Shown here: positions 18,986 through 28,167 of the stretch, in pieces
How positions within the stretch are numbered: position 1 is the stretch's first letter
Layout of the letters: each line of letters starts with the position of its first letter
DNA from: AC-32 sp963736055
GTDB lineage: Bacteria > Actinomycetota > Thermoleophilia > Gaiellales > Gaiellaceae
Length of the DNA: 64,000 bases
Reading direction: 5' to 3'
NCBI GenBank assembly: GCA_963736055.1
Contig: CAVTNM010000001.1
Coordinates: 1-64,000 of the forward strand
Program-made: the position numbers and the translations under genes
Notes under the pieces: generated by a model
Seen by the model: only the letters and a program-made list of their open reading frames with translations
What the model was told of the DNA's origin: nothing
The model's database searches: none

Positions 18986-20277
18986 GCCGGGCCTCCGGAG
19001 CCGACTCCTTCTCCAGGTCGACGGTGATCCGCCCGGAGCGCTGGTGCGTCATCCCGGCGCCGGCCCAGTCGACGATGGCCTTCGCGCGGTCCTCGTTTGT
19101 CGGCAAGAGCGCGAGGTGCACCGTTCCCCAGGCCAGCTGGGCCTTCTTGCCCTTGACCGTCTTGCCGCCGAGCATCTGCATCACGGCCGCGCCCCGACCG
19201 ATCGCCGCCATCGTTCCCTTGTCCTTGTACTTGAACGGCTTCGTCTCCTTGCCGGCGATCCGCTCGGCGATCGTCTTGCCCGCGTGCTCGCCCGACTGGA
19301 GGGCCACCGATCCAAGCTGCGGCAGCACCTGGCTCGTCTTCTGGTCGGTGATGGCGGCGACGTCGCCGACCGCGTACACCTCGGGGTGCGCCGGGATCCT
19401 CAGCTCCTCGTCCACGCCGATCCGGTTTCCGCGCTCGAGCTCGAGTCCGAGCGACTGGACCAGCGCGTTGCCCTGCAGGCCGGCGCCCCAGACCAGCGTG
19501 TGTGCCGGGAGCACCGCGCCCGACTTGAGCGTGACGCGCTGCGGTGTGATCGACTCGACCACCTCGCTGGTCTGCACCTCGACCCCTCGCTTCGTCAGCG
19601 CCTCCTCGGTGTAGGTGCGGAGGTTCTCCTTGAACATCGGGAAGATGTCGGGGCCGGCCTCGACGAGCGTGATCTTCGCCTGACCGGGCGAGACGTCGGG
19701 GTAGTCCTTGCGGAAGACGCCGCTGTAGAGCTCGGCGAGGGCGCCTGCGGTCTCGACGCCCGTCGGCCCGCCGCCGACGACGACGATGTTGAGCGCCCCG
19801 TCGTCGATCAGAGCGGGCTGCCGGTCGGCCTTCTCCCAGGTACGCAGGACGTGTTGCTTGAGGCGCACCGCGTCGGGCGAGGGTGTAGAGGGGGAACGCG
19901 TGGTCGGCCGATCCTTCGACGCCGAAGAAGTTGACCTCCGCGCCCAGCCCGAGCACGAGGTAGTCGTAGCTCAGCGGCTCGAGCTCGTCGAAGGACACCT
20001 CGCGCTTCTCGAGGTCGATGCCGGCGACCCGGTCCTGGTGGATGCGCACGTTGTCCTGCTTGTGGAAGAGGTCGCGGATCGGATGGCCGACCGCCGGCTG
20101 CTCGAGCAGCCCCGTCGCGACCTGGTAGAGGAGCGGCTGGAAGGTGTGGTAGTCGTGCTTGTCCACGAGCACGACGTCGACGTCGCTCTTCTTCAGCTTC
20201 TGCGCGGCGCCGATCCCGGCAAAGCCGCCGCCGAGGACGAGGACACGCGGTCGCTGGCCGTTCTTTCCGGTGGCCAC
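18982..20277 (-). CDS. ndh: type II NADH dehydrogenase (two frame breaks)
   Basis: NDH-2 is a membrane-peripheral flavoprotein that passes electrons from NADH to quinone without pumping protons. The FAD site RVLVLGGGFAGIGAAQKL and the NADH site NIVVVGGGPTGVETAGALAE are both present, with HTFQPLLYQVATGLL, ITLVEAGPDIFP, HTLVWGAGLQGN and VYAVGDVAAI. The frame changes near 19885 and again near 19020; the total is 432 codons, the usual length. GTG 20277 is preceded by TAGCTT ending exactly 6 nt upstream and a palindromic site centred 42 bp upstream. It heads a seven-gene operon; with cytochrome bd it would form a short non-proton-pumping-NADH respiratory chain. Confidence 0.88.
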   Translation of the reverse strand: MATGKNGQRPRVLVLGGGFAGIGAAQKLKKSDVDVVLVDKHDYHTFQPLLYQVATGLLEQPAVGHPIRDLFHKQDNVRIHQDRVAGIDLEKREVSFDELEPLSYDYLVLGLGAEVNFFGVEGSADHAFPLYTLARRGAPQATRPAYLGEGRPAARSDRRRGAQHRRRRRRADGRRDRRRPRRALQRRLPQGLPRRLARSGEDHARRGRPRHLPDVQGEPPHLHRGGADEARGRGADQRGGRVDHTAARHAQVGRGAPGTHAGLGRRPAGQRAGPVARTRARARKPDRRGRGAEDPGAPRGVRGRRRRRHHRPEDEPGAAAAWIGGPPVGRARGQDDRRADRRQGDEAVQVQGQGNDGGDRSGRGRDADARRQDGQGQEGPAGLGNGAPRALADKRGPREGHRRLGRRRDDAPALRADHRRPGEGVGSGGPA

Positions 20278-20309
20278 GGCGCCAAGCTAGTCGAACGGCG
20301 CCCGCGCCG

Positions 20310-20328
20310 TTCATCCGAAGGGGATGAA
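20310..20328. promoter_or_regulatory. palindromic intergenic site 6 (ndh promoter)
   Basis: TTCATCCGAAGGGGATGAA, arms TTCATCC/GGATGAA, the most symmetric copy, in the short-spaced form. The centre (20319) is 42 bp upstream of the GTG start of ndh, on the same geometry as the cydA and DUF389 sites. Confidence 0.6.
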
Positions 20329-20334
20329 ACCCGA

Positions 20335-21024
20335 TCAGGTCGTCGGGTACGTGAACACGAAGTACAGCGCGACGACGAGCAGCGCGCCGGCGACGCCGAG
20401 CAACGACAGGCGGACGGCGTGGACCTTGAACTTCTGAGCAAGGGCGGTCAGGAAGAGCACCGTCGCGAGCAGAACCGTGTTGCGGAGATACCTGTCACCG
20501 GTCTCGCGGGCCTTCGTGCCCGCCTCGAAGTCGGCCGAGGCCTGCTCGTCGAGCTTCGCCGCCCGCTCTGCGGCTGCGTTGTGGTACTGCGGCATGAACG
20601 ATCGGACCGGCCGGCGCGCGAGGGTTGTTGAGCGGGTCGAGCCGGATCCAGGCCCTGAACGCGCGCGCGTACTCGGGCCGGAAGCGCCGCTCGAAGATCG
20701 CTGCGGACTTCTCGTCGCCGCTCACCTTCTGCTGGAGCCAGAACCCGAACGTGCTCGTGTCGTAGAGGCGCTGCTGGCCGCTGAGGGTTGCGGCCCGGTT
20801 CTCCTGCGGCGCGCTCCTTGGATGGAGAGGCCGTAGAGGTGCGCCTGGTCTCCGTCCCAACGGCCGGTCTGGTACCCGCTCCAGGCCGTGGCCACCGCGA
20901 CGATCGCAAGCAGGATCGCCTCGAGGATCTCGATCCGCTCGGCGTGCTTCTCGCCCGCGGTCTTGTGCCCATGTTGGTGCGACAACGTGTGCGCGACCTC
21001 TCCCGGCGACAGCGACTCGGGCAT
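20335..21024 (-). CDS. conserved membrane protein, DUF4337-like (two frame breaks)
   Basis: About 229 residues when joined. From ATG 21024: MPESLSPGEVAHTLSHQHGH, then an N-terminal membrane helix (ILLAIVAVATAWSGYQTGRW), a soluble middle (LYDTSTFGFWLQQKVSGDEK, FRPEYARAFRAW) and a C-terminal pair of helices ending ALLVVALYFVFTYPTT. Breaks lie near 20815 and 20600. The layout (helix, soluble coiled middle, two helices) is like DUF4337-type proteins, but I am not certain of the family. It follows the ClC channel gene in the same direction with a 94-bp gap. Confidence 0.6.
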
Positions 21025-21118
21025 CCAGGGAACCTCGCACGCGCGACCGGCGCGCTGGTTCATCCAGATCGGACGATGCGGCTCCGACACTCCCTGGCCG
21101 ACGCACGCCTCGTGCGGG

Positions 21119-22507
21119 TCAAGGCGGAGGACGGCTTGTAGTGGCAACGGCTTCCGCTTCAGCGGGCGCCGAGGCAGACGTCGCGGCGGCCGGCGCGGCG
21201 CGGCGACAAGCCTCGCAGACGCGACGTAGGACACCACCACGGCAACGATCACGAGCGGCATCAAGGTCACAGCGTCGGCCTGGAGAAAGAGGCTCGTGAT
21301 CAGGACGGAGGTCAGCGGAAGGCCGAGCATGGCCACGGTCAGCGCGCCGATGCCCATCGCCGCCCCGGCGATCATGGAAAGGCCGGGCAAGGTGAGACAG
21401 CGCAATGCCGCCCGCGGCGCCGATGAACATGCCCGGGAAGATCGGGCCGCCGCGGAACCCGCTCAGGGACAGCGCATACGCGAGGCCCTTGCAGACGACG
21501 AGCAGTACGAGCGCGCCGACGGTCCAGGTCCCGGCCTGGTCGATGAGCGAGGGGAGAGCGTCCTGTCCTGAGAAGAGGACTTCCGACGAGCCCTTACCGG
21601 ATCCCTCGGCGAAGGCGATCGCCAGACCCGCGACTGCCAGTCCCGCCAGGGGTGTCAGGAGCAGGGGTCGGCGCTCGACGATCGGCTGGAGCGTCAAGGC
21701 CAGCCGCTTGATCACGGCGCCGAGAACCGCAGCGGCGAGACCGATCGCGATCGCCCACAGGAACTCGGCTCCGGTCGGTGTCCCGAACGTTGGGATGTCG
21801 GGGACGGCGAGGGAGAAGGTCCCGTAACCGGTCCAGCTGTCAAGGCCGATGAAGATGAGCGAGCCGATGCCTGCGGCGAGCAGCCCGGGTACGAGGACGA
21901 CTCCCAGCAACGCACCGCCGAGGCCGGCCACCTCCATCAGTAGAAACGCCCCGACGATCGGCGAGCCGAGCAGTGTGGCGATGGCTGCGAAGCTGCCTGT
22001 CACGCCGAGCACGACGCGGGCCATCTGAGGCGCATCTCGTTTGACCAGCTGGACGGCGAGGACGCCCAGGCCGCTGCCGATCGCGATCAGCGGAGCCTCG
22101 GGCCCCAGTACCGCGCCGAGTGCGAGCGTGACGAACGCCGCCGCGACGATCCCCGGCAGCTCGATCGGCGGCACTGGCCCCGACGCCTTGAATCCTTCGG
22201 CCGGCTTGTGCCCGCCCGTCCCCGGGAGGTAGCGGATGCTGAGGGCGACGAGCAGCCCGCTGAGCGCGAGCAGCGGGAGCGGCCACCACGTCGGCGCGGT
22301 CTGATAACCGAGCTCGCCGGGCAGCGTCTGGAACAAGTAGTGCTGGAGCTCGGCGACCGCCTTCAGGAAGAAGTACGCGACCGCGGCCACGGGCACTCCG
22401 GCGATCGCTCCCAAGATCAGGAGCGCCAGGTAGCTCCTGCTCCTGAGCAGTTCGGCCGGGTCGGGCGAAGCGGCGGGCTGTTTCTGGGGGGGAGTCCCGC
22501 TCGTCAC
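21119..22507 (-). CDS. ClC-family chloride channel/antiporter (frame break in C-terminus)
   Basis: About 462 residues, with around ten or more membrane helices. The anion-pathway motifs are present in diverged form: GPEAPLIAIGSG (family GREGP, gating glutamate kept), GSPIVGAFLLME (family GSGIP) and GFRGGPIFPGMFIGAAGG (family GxFxP). From about 21390 the conserved sequence continues in another frame (LPGLSMIAGAAMGIGALTVA, LPLTSVLITSLF) and may return to the first frame near 21200, keeping the annotated stop. Whether it works as a channel or a Cl-/H+ exchanger cannot be told. No palindrome is upstream; the neighbouring genes are also membrane proteins. Confidence 0.82.
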   Translation of the reverse strand: MTSGTPPQKQPAASPDPAELLRSRSYLALLILGAIAGVPVAAVAYFFLKAVAELQHYLFQTLPGELGYQTAPTWWPLPLLALSGLLVALSIRYLPGTGGHKPAEGFKASGPVPPIELPGIVAAAFVTLALGAVLGPEAPLIAIGSGLGVLAVQLVKRDAPQMARVVLGVTGSFAAIATLLGSPIVGAFLLMEVAGLGGALLGVVLVPGLLAAGIGSLIFIGLDSWTGYGTFSLAVPDIPTFGTPTGAEFLWAIAIGLAAAVLGAVIKRLALTLQPIVERRPLLLTPLAGLAVAGLAIAFAEGSGKGSSEVLFSGQDALPSLIDQAGTWTVGALVLLVVCKGLAYALSLSGFRGGPIFPGMFIGAAGGIALSHLARPFHDRRGGDGHRRADRGHARPSADLRPDHEPLSPGRRCDLDAARDRCRGGVLRRVCEACRRAAPAAATSASAPAEAEAVATTSRPPP

Positions 22508-22530
22508 GAGATCGGATTTAGCGGTGGGTC

Positions 22531-23696
22531 TTAGGTTGCTCCAGGACCCTTTGCGACTGCTGCCGCGGGCGGATCCTCAGGGAACTCCCGCAGCGTCTGC
22601 CGGCGCAGCGCCTCGATCGCGATCGCGGTCGTGGCGGCAAGAAGCAGAACGCCGAGCAGAGCCCGGTCGCCGGCCGTCGGCCCCCAGGCGAGCAGGATCA
22701 AAAAGAGGGCGAGAGCGGCCAGCCAGACGACGACCGGGTGGTGCCTGAAGGAGGGTGCCAGCCAGCGCCTGATCGCGACCGCGGCTCGGTTCGGGCCCGC
22801 CAAGAGCGTGGCCAGGAGGACGAGCGCGCCGTAGACGACCAGGATGACCGCGATGTCTCGCAAGATGCTCGTCTCGATCCCCCAGATCACGCTGACCGGA
22901 TGCTTGTACGCCTCCGTCTTGACGAGCGCATCGACGATCACCCCGCCGAGGAAGTGCCTGAGCGAGGCGATCACCAGGCCGACGAAGACGAGGCTCGCCC
23001 CGGTCGCCCCCAGCAGCAGCCTGCGCCGCCCGTGCGCGAGGTAGATCGCGAGCGCGTAGAGGGCGACGACGGCGAGCAGGAGCAGCGAGCTCAGCGAACT
23101 TGAGGGTCTTCACGGCCGTCTGGGCGGCGCTCAGCTGGTCCGACTTCATGATCACGAGCTGGCCTGCCTCCGGATCGGCGTTTGCCTTCAGCTTGTCCTC
23201 GACCCCGAGGCGGGTCGCCAGCCTGGTGATCGCCGGTCGCAGGTCGAGCGTGACCTCGCCGTTGGCGGTCGAGATGTTGCCGTTCCTGCCGAGATCCTTG
23301 CCCTCCAGCACCCTGATCACCGCCGCGTGGGCGCGCTTGTTGGCGTTCTCCCAGAGCGCCTGCACCCTCGGCCGCTGCAGCAGCGCGTTGGCGGCCGCGG
23401 GCCCGAGGTTGTTCTGCGAGCGCCGCCGCCAGCACGGGCGCGGCTGCCTGGGAGCGCGGCGGCAGCCGCTCGCGCAGCTGCGCTTCCACGTCGACCCGTG
23501 CGAACAGCCCGTCGCTCAGCTTCTGGGCGATCGCGCCGCGAACCTCGTCGTTAGCCAGGAGCTGGCTCGAGGAGTCCGCCCAGGCCTGGTCGTTCAGCAG
23601 CTGGCGCTTCGCCCAGACCGTGAGCGAGGAGACCAGCATCAGGATCGTCGCCAGCCCGAACAGGCTCCAGACCAGTACTCCGCGCTTTTTGCTCAT
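22531..23696 (-). CDS. conserved membrane protein of unknown function (two frame breaks)
   Basis: About 389 codons. An N-terminal helix (VLVWSLFGLATILMLVSSLT) is followed by a large extracytoplasmic-looking region (LLNDQAWADSSSQLLANDEV, LATRLGVEDKL), then about five helices in the C-terminal half (LRDIAVILVVYGALVLLATL, HPVVVWLAALALFLILLAWG). Breaks are near 23410 and 23090. I recognise the pattern as a frequent actinobacterial hypothetical with a repeated 'AQKLSDGLFARVDVEAQL' type segment, but know no function for it. It is divergent from the small PLDc_N gene; a palindromic site sits between them. Confidence 0.6.
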
Positions 23697-23823
23697 CGTC
23701 TCCCTCGCGTTCTTCGCTTCAGCCTGTCCAACAAGCGTCGCTCACCCTCCACGGCAAAGGACACTCGAGCACACGAACCCTCCGAACCTCGAGAGACTCT
23801 ACGCTCCACGGCTGCGGGCGCCT

Positions 23824-23841
23824 CATCCCGATCGGACGATG
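23824..23841. promoter_or_regulatory. palindromic intergenic site 7
   Basis: TCATCCCGATCGGACGATGA (23823-23842 including flanks) is the best single example of the consensus, symmetric around CGATCG and centred at 23832.5. It is 70 bp before the GTG of the rightward PLDc_N gene and 136 bp before the leftward membrane gene, so here the transcript would have a leader. Confidence 0.55.
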
Positions 23842-23902
23842 AAGCGGGGGCCGCGACGCGGGACGGTTGCAGCGTCAACGACCCCGATCAGGGAGACGCG
23901 CC

Positions 23903-24160
23903 GTGCTCGCACTTCTCGCAAGAACCGACTACCCGTTCCTGGACATCTTCTGGACGATGCTCATCTTCTTTGCCTTCGTGATCTGGATCTGGCTCCTGAT
24001 CATGGTCCTGGCGGACAACTTCGCCCGCCGCGATCACTCCGGCTGGGCGAAGGCGGGCTGGACGATCTTCGTGATCTTCCTGCCACTGCTCGGCGTGCTC
24101 GTCTACATGATCGCGAGGCCGCCGGAAGACACGACGGTGATGACGCGCAGCGCGAATTGA
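23903..24160 (+). CDS. PLDc_N-domain small membrane protein
   Basis: 85 residues from GTG 23903. Two membrane helices (IFWTMLIFFAFVIWIWLLIM and WTIFVIFLPLLGVLVYMIAR) flank ADNFARRDHSGWAKAGW, the standard pattern of the phospholipase D-nuclease N-terminal-like domain. Proteins of this size are widespread in Actinobacteria, often with a SHOCT tail, which is absent here. No enzymatic residues are present, and the function is unknown. A longer version starting at TTG 23867 is possible but would put a hydrophilic, Arg-rich extension in front of the first helix. Confidence 0.75.
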   Translation: MLALLARTDYPFLDIFWTMLIFFAFVIWIWLLIMVLADNFARRDHSGWAKAGWTIFVIFLPLLGVLVYMIARPPEDTTVMTRSAN

Positions 24161-24230
24161 CCCTCTGACGCCTGCCGGCACCGCGGTGAGGAGCGGCGCC
24201 GGCAGGCGGGGTCTAGGCTCTGAGAGGACG

Positions 24231-25604
24231 ATGCCCGTCTCACAGACAGCGCGCCGGGAGACGGAAGGGGTGCGCCCAGGCGGGCCCCTCGCGTTCCACC
24301 TGCTGGCGAAGCCGACCGGAGCCGTCTGCAACCTCGACTGCAGTTACTGCTTCTTTCTCTCGAAGGAGATGCTCTACCCGGGCAGCCGCTTCCGGATGGC
24401 CGACGAGCTCCTCGAGGCGTACCTGAAGCAGCTGATCGAGGCCCACTCGCGCGTTCCCGAGGTGACGATCGCCTGGCAGGGCGGCGAGCCGACGCTGATG
24501 GGGCTCGACTTCTTCCGCCGCTCGGTCGAGCTGGCGAACGAGTACCTCCAGCCGGGCCAGCGTGCCGCGTACACGATCCAGACGAACGCGACCCTGATCG
24601 ACGAGGAGTGGGCGGCGTTCTTCAAGGAGCACGAGTTCCTCGTCGGCGTGTCGATCGACGGGCCGAGAGCTCTCCACGACGCCTACCGCGTCGACAAGGG
24701 CGGCAAGGGCAGCTTCGACAAGGTCGCGCAGGGGCTCGACGCGCTGCGCTCGGCCGGAGTCGAGTGGAACGCGCTCACCACCATCCACGCCGCGAACGCC
24801 GACCACGGCCGCGAGGTCTACCGCTTCCTGCGCGACGAGCTCGGCGCGCGGTTCGTCCAGTTCATCCCGATCATCGAGCGGGTCGCGGAGGCCGACGCGG
24901 ACGGCGCCGTTCCCTGGACGTCGTGGCGCGACCGGCCGCTGTACGTGCAGGACGGCGACAGGGTCACCGGGAGGTCGGTCACCGCCGAGCAGTACGGGCG
25001 CTTCCTGATCGACGTCTTCGAGGAGTGGGTCCGGCGGGACGTCGGCGAGGTCTACGTGCAGATGTTCGACGTCGCGCTCGCCAACTGGGTCGGCGAGCCG
25101 CCGGGCCTCTGCGTCCACTCCGAGACCTGCGGGCTCGCGCTGGCGCTCGAGCACACCGGCGACCTCTACTCGTGCGACCACTTCGTAGAGCCCAAGCACA
25201 AGCTCGGCAACATCCGGATGACGCACATGCTCGAGCTGGTCGACTCGCCGCAGCAACGGCAGTTCGGCCTCGACAAGCGCGAGACGCTGCCGCAGTACTG
25301 CCTAGACTGCGACGTGCGTTTCGCCTGTCACGGCGGCTGTCCGAAGGACCGCTTCATCGAGACCCCCGACGGAGAGCCCGGCCTCAATTACCTCTGCGAG
25401 GGCTTCAAGGCCTTCTTCCACCACGTCGACGGGCCGATGCGGACGATGGGCGCGCTCCTGGCGCAGGGGCGGGCGCCCTCCGAGATCGTCGGCCTCTACG
25501 AAGCGGCCGACGCACGCCGTGGCCGCAACGACCCCTGCACCTGCGGCAGCGGCAAGAAGTGGAAGCGCTGCCACGGCGCCGAGCCCGTCGGGGCGCTCGC
25601 GTGA
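24231..25604 (+). CDS. anaerobic sulfatase-maturating enzyme, radical SAM, with SEC-C tail
   Basis: 457 residues from ATG 24231 (GAGAGG ribosome site 7 nt upstream, TAGGCT further up). The radical-SAM cluster motif is CNLDCSYC (C33, C37, C40), followed by WQGGEPTLMG. The C-terminal SPASM-type cysteines occur in LCVHSETCG, LYSCDHF, YCLDCDVRFACHGGCPKDRF and LCEGF, as in anSMEs that convert an active-site Cys or Ser of sulfatases to formylglycine. The last ~20 residues (RNDPCTCGSGKKWKRCHG) form a SEC-C zinc motif, an extra. No sulfatase with a C/S-x-P-x-R site is in the window, so the client is elsewhere. GTGA overlap couples it to the next gene. Confidence 0.88.
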   Translation: MPVSQTARRETEGVRPGGPLAFHLLAKPTGAVCNLDCSYCFFLSKEMLYPGSRFRMADELLEAYLKQLIEAHSRVPEVTIAWQGGEPTLMGLDFFRRSVELANEYLQPGQRAAYTIQTNATLIDEEWAAFFKEHEFLVGVSIDGPRALHDAYRVDKGGKGSFDKVAQGLDALRSAGVEWNALTTIHAANADHGREVYRFLRDELGARFVQFIPIIERVAEADADGAVPWTSWRDRPLYVQDGDRVTGRSVTAEQYGRFLIDVFEEWVRRDVGEVYVQMFDVALANWVGEPPGLCVHSETCGLALALEHTGDLYSCDHFVEPKHKLGNIRMTHMLELVDSPQQRQFGLDKRETLPQYCLDCDVRFACHGGCPKDRFIETPDGEPGLNYLCEGFKAFFHHVDGPMRTMGALLAQGRAPSEIVGLYEAADARRGRNDPCTCGSGKKWKRCHGAEPVGALA

Positions 25605-26696
25605 GCGAGGCCACGACCGCGGTCGCGCCCGAATCCCCCGCTCGCTCGAGCCTCAAGCGCATGTTCGTCTGGGGGGTCGTGATCGTCGTCATCGGCGCAG
25701 CCGCCTACCTCCTGGGCTGGGACATCCGCAGCTGGTTCAGCGACCTCTGGGACACGATCACCGAGATCTCGGTCGCCTACCTGGTGGGCGCGATCGCCCT
25801 GAAGACCGTCCAGACGACCCTGACGGCCTTCGCGTGGTACTCGATCCTCAGGTACGCCTACCCGACGACCCGGTTCAGGGTCGTCCTCGCCTGTTACGCG
25901 ATCTCGGTCGCGCTCAACGGCTTTCTGCCTGCGAACCTCGGCACCCTCGTGATGCTGCTGATGTTCACGACGCTGATCGCCGGAGCCACGTTCTCGGGGA
26001 TGCTCGGCGGCTACGTGGTGGAGAAGATCTTCTTCACGCTCATCGGCGCGTTCACCTACCTCTACCTCTTCCTCACGGTGGCGGGCTCCTTCGACGTCAA
26101 GTTCTCCTTCGTCCACACGCGCCCGTGGGCGACGGTGATCCTGCTGCTGGGGAGCGCGTACCTGATCTTCCTGGTCGTGCGCGCCCTCTGGCCGAAGGTG
26201 GTCAAGTGGTGGGACCAGGCGAAGGAGGGCGGGGCGATCCTCGCAGAGCCTCGGAAGTACCTGATCCGCGTCTTCACGCCGTCGCTCCTTGCGTGGATCG
26301 CGAGCCTCGGAGTGATGTCGATCTTCCTCGCCGCCTACGACATCCCGGTCAGCTTCGACACGCTTGATGCGGATCGCGGGTGGGAACTCGATCGCGAACG
26401 TCACCTCCGTCACACCGGGAGGCGCGGGCGTGAACCAGGCGTTCAACGTCGCCTCGCTGAACGGCATCGCCAGCCCCACCGACGCCACCGCCTACTCGGT
26501 CGCGCAGCAGCTGGTGACGACCGCCTGGAACATCATCTTCGCGATCGTCCTGCTCGTCTGGGTGTTCGGCTGGACAGGCGGGAAGGAGCTGGTCCAGACC
26601 TCCTACGTCGACGCAAAGGAGAAGACGGCCGAGCAGAAGGCCGCTAGGGCCGCGAGGAAAGACGCGAAGCGGGCCGAGAGGCACGAGCATGCCTGA
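25601..26696 (+). CDS. UPF0104/LPG-synthase-type membrane protein (one frame break)
   Basis: About 364 residues with seven or eight helices (MFVWGVVIVVIGAAAYLLGW, VSVALNGFLPANLGT-type segment as SVALNGFLPANLGTLVMLLM). The family (PF03706, lysylphosphatidylglycerol synthetase TM region, also AglD/GlcT-like) contains lipid flippases and glycosyl-carrier proteins. The frame shifts near 26362: the conserved SVTPGGAGVNQAFNVASLNG continues in a second frame, and reading CTTGATG as CTGATG would restore it, i.e. one surplus T. The GTG start overlaps the maturase stop, an unexpected pairing. A Lys/Ala/Arg-rich tail ends the protein. A second member of the same family is at 31734. Confidence 0.8.
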
Positions 26697-26718
26697 TCCG
26701 GCGCGGATCTAGGGCACG

Positions 26719-27391
26719 TTGGGCTGGATCAGCACAGAGCTGGCGCTGACGGCGCTCGCGGCGATGCTCTCGCCGACGACGCTGACCTTCTCGGTGCTCG
26801 TCCTCGTCCTTGGGGACCGGCCGCTCCGAACCGGGATCTGGTTCTACCTCGGCGCGCTCGGAGCGACGCTCGGGATCGGGGTCGTGGCGGCGTTCGTGAT
26901 CGGCGACGTCGCGGCGTCCAGCAGTCCCAACACGCCCAAGACGTGGGTCGCCGTCCTGGACATCATCTTTGCCGTGATCCTGCTCGTCCTGGTCTACCGC
27001 GTCCTGCGACGGCCGCCCAACCCGAAACGCACGGCCGACGCGATCGAGAAGGTCGGGGACGGTCGCCTCGTCGCCCGCCGTCGCGGTCCTGGGGGCCGGA
27101 GCCGCGCTTGCCAACCCGGGCGCCTTCATCCCGATCGCGCTGAAGAACATCTCGGAGCTCGACCCGAGCGCAACGCAGTACATCGTCGACTGGCTCTTCT
27201 TCTCGCTCGTGTCCCTGCTTCCGCTGTTGATCGCCATCGTGCTCCTGCTCGTCGCCCGCGACTGGGCGACGCGCCTGCTCGGCGGCGTCCGGGTGTGGCT
27301 GGAACGAAACGCCAGGATCGTCGCGGCCGTGATCGTCGTCCTCCTGGCCGCCTCGCTGCTCCGGAACGGGATCGCGGGCCTGACTGGCTAG
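26719..27391 (+). CDS. GAP/Sap-family membrane protein (one frame break)
   Basis: About 224 codons from TTG 26719. The N-terminus (ALTALAAMLSPTTLTFSVLV) and C-terminus (VWLERNARIVAAVIVVLLAA) match the GAP family (PF11139), named after mycobacterial Sap, the sulfolipid-1-addressing protein involved in moving glycolipids across the membrane. Six helices are expected. The frame changes near 27065, where GAGAALANPGAFIPIALKNI, the family core, is in another frame. It follows the UPF0104 gene by 22 bp and may be co-transcribed. A truncated second copy of this family is at 33390-33635. Confidence 0.72.
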
Positions 27392-27580
27392 TTACGCCAG
27401 AGCGATCTTCTTCGAGCGCTCGAACTCCTCCTCGCTGAGCACGCCCTCGTCCCGCAGCCGCGCGAGCTCTGCGAGCTCCTGGGAGATCGAGGAAGGCGGC
27501 CTCGCCGGGGCCGGAACGGCGCTCTGGTCGCGCGAACATCGTCCCGACGGGGTGATGCTTTTACCCAATACAGCGGTCAC
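27392..27580 (-). CDS. short SHOCT-domain protein (start uncertain)
   Basis: The last ~30 residues (ISQELAELARLRDEGVLSEE, then EFERSKKIALA) are a clear SHOCT motif, the short C-terminal oligomerisation element of many bacterial proteins. The extent at the N-terminus is doubtful: the longest frame begins at GTG 27580 and runs through palindromic site 8, whereas an ATG at 27539 would need a frame change in the first few codons. The gene converges on the GAP-family gene with no gap. A free SHOCT peptide of 45-62 residues would be soluble and helical. Confidence 0.5.
   Translation of the reverse strand: MTAVLGKSITPSGRCSRDQSAVPAPARPPSSISQELAELARLRDEGVLSEEEFERSKKIALA
27537..27557. promoter_or_regulatory. 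palindromic intergenic site 8 (lipoprotein promoter)
   Basis: The site reads CATC-GTCCCGACGGGGT-GATG, a 21-bp long-spaced variant centred at 27547, 46 bp before the GTG of the lipoprotein gene at 27593. Confidence 0.5.
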
Positions 27581-27592
27581 CCTGGACCTATC

Positions 27593-28159
27593 GTGAAAGG
27601 GTCGGCCTTCCCCGTGTCGAGAATCGTGTTCGCGTCGCTCGTCCTGAGCGGGGTGCTCCTCGTCGCCGGCTGCGGTGGCAGCAGTAGCTCGAGCAAGACA
27701 GAGTCGGCAGACGATTGGGCGAGCGGCCTGTGTACCGCCCTGACTACCTGGACGAACTCGGTCAAGACGGCGAGCAACTCGCTCAAGGGCAACGTCTCGA
27801 AGGACAGCCTCAAGAGCGCAACGGACGACATCAAGAGCGCGACGGACACCCTGGTCGGAGATCTCAAGGATCTCGGCAAGCCCGATACAAAGGGCGGTCA
27901 GGACGCGAAGGACGCGATCGACGAGCTCTCGAGCGAGATCAAGGGCGACGTCAACGACATGCAGAGCGCCGTCAACGACGCCTCGGGCGCACAGGGGGCT
28001 GTCGCGGCCGCCTCGAGCGTGGGCATGTCGCTGACGCAGATGGGCAACCAGATCACCGCGACCGCGACCAAGCTCGACCAGGCCGATCCGGCCGGGGAGC
28101 TCAAGAGCGCGTTCCAGAACTCCTCGGACTGCCAGAGCCTGACGAGCTCGGGCTCCTAG
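27593..28159 (+). CDS. putative lipoprotein
   Basis: 188 residues from GTG 27593. The N-terminus has a lipoprotein signal: positive start, hydrophobic FASLVLSGVLLVAG and lipobox LVAGC with the acylated Cys followed by GGSSSSS. The mature part is hydrophilic, helical and rich in Ser, Asp, Lys and Ala (SVKTASNSLKGNVSKDSLKS, DINELSSEI-like segment DAIDELSSEIKGDVNDMQSA), with two cysteines (LCTAL and DCQSL) that might form a disulfide. It is anchored to the outer face of the membrane. No enzymatic motif is seen. A palindromic site lies upstream. Confidence 0.8.
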   Translation: MKGSAFPVSRIVFASLVLSGVLLVAGCGGSSSSSKTESADDWASGLCTALTTWTNSVKTASNSLKGNVSKDSLKSATDDIKSATDTLVGDLKDLGKPDTKGGQDAKDAIDELSSEIKGDVNDMQSAVNDASGAQGAVAAASSVGMSLTQMGNQITATATKLDQADPAGELKSAFQNSSDCQSLTSSGS

Positions 28160-28167
28160 CCGGCCTC

